Assembly (NCBI RefSeq): GCF_000224145.3
Contig: NC_020176.2
Location: forward strand, 310,693 to 374,692
Source of the DNA: Ciona intestinalis
Lineage: Eukaryota > Chordata > Ascidiacea > Phlebobranchia > Cionidae
DNA length: 64,000 nucleotides
Direction of reading: 5' to 3'
Shown: positions 45,915 through 64,000 of the stretch, piece after piece
Numbering within the stretch: the stretch's first letter is position 1
Layout of the letters: each line of letters begins with the position of its first letter
Translations under genes and position numbers: made by a program
Notes under the pieces: model-generated
The model's database searches: none
Seen by the model: the letters and a program-made list of their open reading frames with translations, nothing else
What the model was told of the DNA's origin: nothing

Positions 45915-48269
45915 TCATAAAGGAATTGTCCGGAGTCTTTTATTTCCCCCCATCAAAGTTTGTTTAATATCAACTTTTATTTTGCGGCTTCGTTTCTTAG
46001 TTAGTGTTAATTTACTACATTGCTGGTAATCCACACCAAACTTGTGACACCATTCCAGCATAGTAGTGTTATATACCTCCTTGTTATTCACTAAGGGTTC
46101 TAAACAGTAAAGGATCCACTTGCTAATAGAGTTTTTGTCAACAACCTGCAGGCTAGATGCCCCAGAAACATTAGACATGATCAAAATCTGTGAGACAACT
46201 TCCTGTGTGATGATATTTTCCTTTTTCTGAGTTTGCACCAAAACCAGTCCATTTGGAAGATTATTCGGTTTAATTGGCCCAACTTTTATAAAAACTCCCT
46301 GGGGTTCTTTTATCTGTGTATCTTTCAGTAACAGGACTGAGAACGCCCAACATTGAGATCGAACTGAATTAGCAGAGCGAGCTACGTTAACACATGTAAA
46401 TTTGTATGGCACAGATTTGACTAGGCTTGTGTTTTGTAATTGTATGGTTGGAGACACAACAGAATATCTGGATAATGTTTCTGGCTCATCGACACATGCT
46501 CCAACTTGTTGCTCTTCAACTATTTCATGGTTTTGAGAAATTTCTTGCCCAGATTCATCAATAGTTGAGATCTCAATATCATCACTATTTATCTCTCCAT
46601 GTTCTTTTACATCTTTTTTAATCTTATCCACCACCCCAAGCTCCTTACACCACGCACTTGCAGTAGTTTCCAAATTATGAAGATCCCGCAATGATTTCAA
46701 GCAAAACAAGATAAACTGGTATGCATAGTTTAACAAGACATGGTGTATCATCAAGACTTCAATTTTAAACTCGGCCAAAACTTGTTTTGCAACTTTGGTG
46801 CTGATAGCTATGGGGTAAGTTGGCTCTTCCACATAAACTATCCCGTACGCAACCTCATCTGTACCAGTTGGTCCAACCATAATGCAAGTTCCTTCTTGTT
46901 TAATTATTTCAAACTTGCTTGTGTTTTTAAAGGAAAATATCCAGCGTCTTGACCTTGGAGAGTTCATTCTTTCCGAAGAAGTTTTACCAAGTAGTTGTTT
47001 AAGTCTTGTGTGAATTTCACTATAACATGGAAAAGTATCTGATTCACAGAAATCTAAATAGTTAACATCTCTATCGGTGTCTTTTTTCCGTCGTTTGCTT
47101 TTCCGTTTTGTTTTTTCTTGCAGTAAAACGTTCCTTCTTTGATTAACTTCAAAAAGACGACACCACTCTGTGACAGTCTCCACAAACACCTGGGGTTCTG
47201 TGATGAATGGTTTCAAACAGAACTTAATGCATTGATACGCTGAATTATTTGCTACCGGCAGAACAAACGCGGGACCTTTGATACCCGATTTATGCAGAAG
47301 TTTTACAGCAGCATTTTCTCTTAAGGAGTATCTATACTTAGGCCCAGTTACATTCATCATACCCAACGCACATCCTTCTTCTTTGTATGAAGCGATTCCT
47401 ATTGAAACACACTCCTGTTCTGTAATGGTTAAACCAGATGTATTATGCAGATAAAAGACCCATCTTTTTGATCTTTCACTTCGTAAATCAGATCGGAAAC
47501 TAGAGATAAAGTCATCAAATGAACCAGTCACTTGCGTTGAAATATTGGTAGATGTTGTCTCATCGACTTCTGTATTCAAAGTTTCCAATGCAATCTCACA
47601 ATCTTCATCATTTAGTTGTTGCTTTTCATTATAAACCGATGGATCCAACAACTCGTTTTTATATTTGATGCCAAGCTCATAACACCATCTGTTCACTTCA
47701 CACACAAATATTTCGTATTCTTTTAAATAAGGAAATAAACAAAGCTGTATCTCATTGAAAGTCTTCTTATACAGGATAGGATGCAGAGAAAAATAATCCA
47801 AGAAATCGAACCCTAATTGACCCAAGAAAGTTTGAACATGAGATTTCAACATTGTGTTGCGATTATCTGCTGACTTTAGAAACATTATCCCATGTGAGAT
47901 GCCTTCAACATCAGGTGGTCCAAGTTTTACCACAACTCCTGGGATTTCACCCAATGTTATGTCGTTTTTGCCAACGGAAAATTTCCATCTACAAGATTGT
48001 TGTTTTTCCGTTTTAATTTGATCTTTTTTTAAAACTTGTTTCTTAGCCTCAAAATTTTCCGAATGAATTTCTACAATCATGTTTGAAATATCATCATTTT
48101 CTATCTCGCTTACTCTTTCTTCATGGTTTATTTCTTCAACTGTGGTTAATTCCACAGTGTTTGAAACATAGTCGTGATCAATGGCAGGCTGGGAAAGTGA
48201 CAATGCATCTTCTGATGAACTTTGTGCATCACAAACATTGTTGTTTGTATCATCAGTTGCTACATCCAT
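45915..48269 (-). CDS. Unrecognised intronless protein with four ~110-residue modules
   Basis: A single-exon frame of 784 residues I do not recognise. After an acidic leader (1-90) come four modules at about 94-203, 268-378, 440-549 and 637-748. Each starts with a basic-Trp-x-Phe strand (CRWKFSVG, KRWVFYLHNTS, RRWIFSFKNTS, CWAFSVLL), has a central hydrophobic-Gly segment (SHGIMFL, ALGMMNV, AYGIVYV, PNGLVLV), then a hydrophobic CL motif (LCLFPYL, FCLKPF, FCLKSL, YCLEPL), and ends with W-C (NRWCYELGI, TEWCRLFEV, SAWCKELGV, LEWCHKFGV). Linkers are acidic or Ser/Thr-rich. Basic clusters KTKRKSKRRKK (387-396) and KKRSRKIK near the C-terminus look like nuclear signals. No enzyme motif is evident. 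The module layout loosely recalls the small Rep nuclease fold of circular ssDNA replicons; that is a weak resemblance only. The frame looks intact. Confidence 0.75.
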   Translation of the reverse strand: MDVATDDTNNNVCDAQSSSEDALSLSQPAIDHDYVSNTVELTTVEEINHEERVSEIENDDISNMIVEIHSENFEAKKQVLKKDQIKTEKQQSCRWKFSVGKNDITLGEIPGVVVKLGPPDVEGISHGIMFLKSADNRNTMLKSHVQTFLGQLGFDFLDYFSLHPILYKKTFNEIQLCLFPYLKEYEIFVCEVNRWCYELGIKYKNELLDPSVYNEKQQLNDEDCEIALETLNTEVDETTSTNISTQVTGSFDDFISSFRSDLRSERSKRWVFYLHNTSGLTITEQECVSIGIASYKEEGCALGMMNVTGPKYRYSLRENAAVKLLHKSGIKGPAFVLPVANNSAYQCIKFCLKPFITEPQVFVETVTEWCRLFEVNQRRNVLLQEKTKRKSKRRKKDTDRDVNYLDFCESDTFPCYSEIHTRLKQLLGKTSSERMNSPRSRRWIFSFKNTSKFEIIKQEGTCIMVGPTGTDEVAYGIVYVEEPTYPIAISTKVAKQVLAEFKIEVLMIHHVLLNYAYQFILFCLKSLRDLHNLETTASAWCKELGVVDKIKKDVKEHGEINSDDIEISTIDESGQEISQNHEIVEEQQVGACVDEPETLSRYSVVSPTIQLQNTSLVKSVPYKFTCVNVARSANSVRSQCWAFSVLLLKDTQIKEPQGVFIKVGPIKPNNLPNGLVLVQTQKKENIITQEVVSQILIMSNVSGASSLQVVDKNSISKWILYCLEPLVNNKEVYNTTMLEWCHKFGVDYQQCSKLTLTKKRSRKIKVDIKQTLMGGNKRLRTIPL

Positions 48270-49548
48270 GGTCAGTTCATATTTAACTAGTTTTCGCTTT
48301 TATTTGAACAAAACAAAGTTTACTTCTAAAATATATGTATATCAATATAAATACACGTTACAAAATAGGTTAAATAGAAACTTTAACCACAGAGAATAAA
48401 GCATGGTAAATAGAAACTTTAAATAGAAACTTTAACCACAGAGATAAAGCATGGTAAACGATGCTAGAGGTTGATAACATTCTATAAAACGAAACAAAAA
48501 TTACCTGGAAAGTTAAATTTGCCAAAAATAATGAAAAAAAAACAAGAAGTCGACCAACTGTTCGACAAAAATGGCCAGAACTTGCCTATATGCAAAGAAT
48601 ATGCATGCGAAACGTTGGCGTAAAAATGATCGAACAAAGGTCAGGTGTAGAATTATATACGGTACGAACCCTGAACATGGGTAACGTTTAAATTTCTAAC
48701 ATCACATGAATTATTCTAATATAAAAACAAATATAACGGCGACATTTTGCTGAAAAACTTACAAACCGTAATTCTGTCAAAAACATAGATCCAAAAAGAA
48801 AGTGTTGCCAGTTGTAAACCTTGAAGCTGAATAAAGTCCGTTCTTTAATTGGAGAAGTGCATGGGTCCGTATTAAACCAACATCAATGTAATTAAAAACC
48901 CGGCTTATTTACACATGATAATATTTGATAAACAGGCAACACATTCATATACCTATCAATTTTAAGCTTTAGCACTTTTTCGAGTTTACCAAATTTCTTT
49001 GAATTTAAACAACAAACTCCTAATACACAACCAAAGAGATTAAAACCAATCTCTTTGACACAACATAATCTCCATCGCCTTGAAACAAACATAGGTTTTA
49101 ATCTCTTTGACACAACATAGCACGTAATCAAAAATATCTAAAGCATATTTTGTTGGGTTGTATGGATAAAATATACCAGGAGGAATCCGGAGCAACATAA
49201 ACTGCGGTAAAATACAGTTGAATGTCCCACCAATCTTTTAGTCTCACATTCCTATATTGGTGGCAGATCTGGTATGCCTAGAGTCATTGTAACCACTGTG
49301 CCATGCCTCTATTTATGCAACATAAGACTCCTATACACTGCTGGTATTACAAAGCGAGTTTTTTTTATTCAAAGTAGGAAAGTATGTCATGAAACCATTA
49401 AAACTTGGCAGGTATTATGCACATCTCAAAGCACCAAACAGTAGAGCAGTAACAATGTTAAGGTTTAAACCGTTTTACCATGAAAAAGAAAAATTATAAA
49501 ATATTGTTTCTATTAAAACGTTGTAAAAAGTCATAAAGAGTAAAACTA
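48270..49548. other. Gap between EXO1 and the four-module gene
   Basis: 1.28 kb without a supported exon. Contains a tandem duplication at about 48365-48470 and a direct repeat with a hairpin at about 49028-49125; TTTATT near 49.37 kb could be an EXO1 poly(A) signal. Confidence 0.5.
48365..48470. repeat. Tandem duplication upstream of the four-module gene
   Basis: TAAATAGAAACTTTAACCAC followed by AGAGA(A)TAAAGCATGGTAAA occurs twice, about 100-200 bp upstream of the start codon at 48269. Confidence 0.8.
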
Positions 49549-52003
49549 TTACGATTTATTAAAAAAGTTTGTAATACTTTTCTGAGATTTCGATTTTTTA
49601 GGATTAGTTTTTTTTAAACCCACTTTTTTTTGAGAACCAAAATATTTAGAAACAGTTTTATTTTTTGGTTCAACAACACTTCTGCGAATTCCCAAAGTTT
49701 TTCTGACAGGAACTTTTTGAACAAAAGCTTCCTCATCAGTATTACACGATAAACACACAACTTGTTTATCTTTGTTTGCAGCAGAACTACCGTTACCATC
49801 TTCTAACAATGATAACGGTGCACGAGGTATATCTAGGATAGGTATGGATTCTAAATCTTCACTTTGATGATCAGTGGTTTCTTCTTTTATATTTACTTTA
49901 TCTGTGAGTTTGATTTTATCATCTAATATAGGAATTCCTTCGTTAATTGAATCAGTAGTTCTCTCTACATCACCAGAACTTATCTCTAAACTTGCAACTT
50001 CTTCATTTAAACCAGGACTGGCCTCAATATTGGGAATTATAATTTTTTTACGTTTTTTCCCCGTAAACACTCTTAATCCTTCATCGCTGCTATTTAGTGA
50101 AGATCTATTCCGTTTTAAACTGGAATTCAAATTTTTACTAAAAGGATTTAACCCACTACTCTCAGGAGAAATGGGAAGATCCACTGGTTTCCCAACCTCA
50201 CTTGACATTTCAGATAAAATATCATCCAATACTTTATCTGGGGTTACATCAGCCATAGAGAAACCTTCAGTTTCTTGGTCAGTGAACATCTCATCACCGT
50301 TCAACACGTTTTCACTTTCAGATTTTACTTCCGCAAATTTCATCTTGGGTGAGGAGGAAGTTGGGACAAAAAAACGACTTTTTACAATTTGTCCAATTTT
50401 TCTTGGACTTCTTCTCAAACCAATATTTTTTTTATTTCGTTTTGTTGGCTTGTAACTATTAATCAGGTCATTTTCAATTTGACTTCTCAGACTAATACTT
50501 GGTTCCATCTTGGGTTTTAACTTTACCTTCTTCTCTTTAAAATCTTCTGTGTCCGGCTCATTTTTTAAAACCCCTTCCAAAATATCTTCTGCAGTAAGAA
50601 CAAGTCCCTCTTCTTTTTGTGGCTTGTTCATCTGTTTTGTTGGTTTCTCTGAAACTTGTTCAATAAATACAGTGTCTGCATTGCTCACTGCCTTGTGGGA
50701 GTTATTTTTACTGCTCCAAATACTTGGGGAAGTAGATTTCCGACTAGATATCCATTCATCAACATCAAAGAAACCAATTCGAAGTTTTGTATTTACATCC
50801 ACATTACCGATAGCAAGTTGAAATGCTTCTGCTTTATTAAACATGGCACCTGCAAAGTTTAGATCATCCACAGTCACACCAGGTGGGTATTCATTCAAAG
50901 GTATAAGTTCACGCTTACTAGGGTCAAACACAAGTTGGTATAAAAATGTCTTATCCGCACGCTCAAAATCAGCCCCATACGATGGATCAATTGGTCCAAC
51001 ACTTTTAATGTACTGGTTCAATTTCCTTGCTACTTGGTATGCATCTTTGCTTTTTGATAACTTGAGTGCTTTGCAAGCTTTAACAAGCCCAACACCCTTA
51101 ATGCTTGGTAAATAATCACAGCCTGACAATATACACATATGTCGGAACAACTCGGGTGTAAATCCGACCAGATTCTTCACTCTTCCCAAATGTTCCATCT
51201 TCACTTGTTGACCTCTTCCCAACACATCCATTTTAAAAACAACGTTGTTACAACCAAAGCACAACAAATCCGAGTCCTCGGTGATAATTGCTTGAGCAAT
51301 TCCTTTCTTGGATAAAAATGCAAGTTGTGCGTCAGCTTCATATGGTGCCACGATACAATCGATGCCACGGCTCCGTGCCGCCTGCATAACATCAAGTGCC
51401 ATGGCAGGTGTCACACTGATACATTTAGTAAAACAATCTCTAGCCTGGGAAAGTTTACCTTCTCTCAAATATTGTTTGCCTTTTTCGAGATTCTCTTTTC
51501 TGCGTTTATGTCTTTGCTGCTCAACAAGTTCTTTAGAAGGCAGTCGACAACCATCGAAAACTAAGATTGGTTTTACCTGAAATAAAGTTATATAGGATGT
51601 AATAACTTAAACTGTTTGTATCTTGCATTTATTTGTATCTGCCATTAACGTATTAAGGTTTCTAAAAAGAAAAATGAACTCCTGTTATTTTGGTAATTAG
51701 AACCAAACCAATGCAATACCAATATAAATATATTGAGCTCCGAAATGATATTTATCGTCACTTAATATATATGAACATATAAAGTAAGCAAACCTTATGT
51801 ACTTGGAGCATATCCAGGTACTTCATGCAGTACTTTACGTACTGATCCGTCTTTTCTTTTTTCGCGAGTTTTTCTGCGCACGCAAACGATCCTCTATGCA
51901 ACCAACAGTAAGTATCGACCGCAACCGTTTGGTTTGCATATTCCCGAATGTGTATATCTTCCGTGGCATCTTTTATAAACTTTAAAAGGCCTTGAATTCC
52001 CAT
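49549..52003 (-). CDS. EXO1: EXO1, 5'-3' exonuclease 1
   Basis: Two minus-strand exons, 51794-52003 and 49549-51576, give 745 residues (human 846). The start [14 protein letters not shown] is the canonical EXO1/XPG N-terminus. The two-metal catalytic acids are all visible: Asp30 ([10 protein letters not shown]), Asp78 (LVFDGC), Glu150 and Asp152 ([12 protein letters not shown]), Asp171 and Asp173 ([11 protein letters not shown]) and Asp224 ([14 protein letters not shown], the helix-two-turn-helix). Residues ~350-745 are Ser/Lys/Glu-rich and disordered, as in the family. The extreme C-terminus [11 protein letters not shown] is a canonical PCNA-interacting (PIP) box. EXO1 resects nicks in mismatch repair and double-strand breaks and acts in meiosis. 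A palindromic E2F site lies 61 bp upstream of the ATG. Confidence 0.96.
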
Positions 52004-52886
52004 TAAAACGATCCAACATATAGCTTACGTTTCGTATACAACATAATTTGATTGACACTTGCGTTTCGCGCGAAATCAATGTTTACATTTTCGTTACATA
52101 AAAATCTAATACTTTCAAATAAAATGTGTTCATTAAAAAAAGGAGGTGCCCAAAATATCTAATACTACGTTTATTTTTAGGTTATAAATCAAAACATACG
52201 TTTTAGTAATATATTTTGTCCAAATATCTTGTTACGACCAACACCTATAGCACTTAAATGAAACCCAAGGCAACGATATATCCTCTAGTAAGGCATGCTA
52301 GTTTAACCGTATAAAGTTACCTCATAAAATTGACTGACACACTACTGTACAGCCATAATGCTACTCACTCTACCTACTTTTACAGGTAAAACTAAAACCA
52401 GTGTTTTAAGCCTGACCCCCAAGGAACAAATAATCACAGTTACGATGTGATTTATTTCAAATTTCTAACAGGATGATAAAAATGAAACAGAAACGCATAC
52501 AATATATCAGACAAAAACAAATATTTTGAATTCGTCTTGATTCTAATAAAAAAGATTCATTTTTTAAACAAGTTGCGCTCTAAATAACGTTCTTTTCTAA
52601 CTGGCTTGGACGAATGAGATGAAATTTCAAAAGCAATATTGACTAGCTGTGAAAATTTGAATTAATAAGGTAAAGAATCACGATATTATGCAATCATGAA
52701 TACTGCTGTCACATGAATTTCACATCATTAACCATTTGTCACAGTGCAGTTTAAAATTGTGACATCACAAAGCCATAAGTGACATTGAATTATGATGTCA
52801 GAAACACTGCATGTCATAATGGCAAGCAGCTAATTTAAATAAACGTTTTTAACGTAACGTATCGCTAATAGAGTGTTCAACTGCCA
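52004..52886. other. Gap between SPCA1 and EXO1
   Basis: 883 bp: EXO1 promoter at the left, SPCA1 3' UTR at the right (a TTTATT, AATAAA on the gene strand, near 52450). No other gene seen. Confidence 0.5.
52064..52075. promoter_or_regulatory. Palindromic E2F site upstream of EXO1
   Basis: TTTCGCGCGAAA, a perfect 12-base palindrome containing the E2F consensus TTTCGCGC on both strands, in otherwise AT-rich DNA. Confidence 0.65.

Positions 52887-64000
<11,114 letters not shown>

Overview
The window looks like nuclear DNA of a solitary ascidian (tunicate), most likely Ciona. It is AT-rich, has compact multi-exon genes with short introns, tRNA-headed composite SINEs, small MITEs and no bacterial features. 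The proteins are chordate-like: DSCC1, UHRF1, ABCB6, SPCA1, EXO1 and MRPL58 align with human proteins from memory at nearly full length. Exon structures were built by hand from splice sites, and reading phase was checked across every junction.

Layout from left to right. At about 0.4-1.4 kb is the 5' part of an unrecognised minus-strand gene. At 4.6-10.5 kb is a ZNRF1/2-type E3 ligase (minus). At 11.8-17.1 kb is DSCC1 (minus, 9 exons), followed by a single-exon UHRF1 at 17.6-19.8 kb (minus). PHGDH fills 20.5-25.5 kb (minus, 11 exons) and diverges from MRPL58/ICT1 at 26.9-28.6 kb, the only plus-strand gene. ABCB6 occupies 29.3-38.9 kb (minus, 17 exons). Then, all on the minus strand, come an intronless CRAL-TRIO protein (40.1-41.5 kb), a GhrA-like 2-hydroxyacid dehydrogenase (43.4-44.9 kb), the 49-residue microprotein STMP1 (45.1-45.2 kb), an intronless protein with four copies of an unfamiliar ~110-residue module (45.9-48.3 kb), EXO1 (49.5-52.0 kb) and SPCA1/ATP2C1 (52.9 kb to beyond the right edge).

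Functional threads: UHRF1, DSCC1 and EXO1 all act at replicating or repaired DNA, and UHRF1 and EXO1 each have an E2F-like site just upstream. STMP1, MRPL58 and ABCB6 relate to mitochondria or haem. PHGDH and the GhrA-like enzyme belong to the same NAD-dependent superfamily but to different branches. Nothing shows that the window is one operon; STMP1 and the GhrA-like gene are the only pair close enough (144 bp) to suggest co-transcription.

Most interesting: the four-module protein; a minisatellite whose units each carry a copy of the ZNRF exon-2 splice donor; an SPCA1 exon enclosed by a 12-bp inverted repeat; a recurring TGACATCACAG 3' splice-site motif; the palindromic E2F site upstream of EXO1; and several clear non-autonomous repeats.
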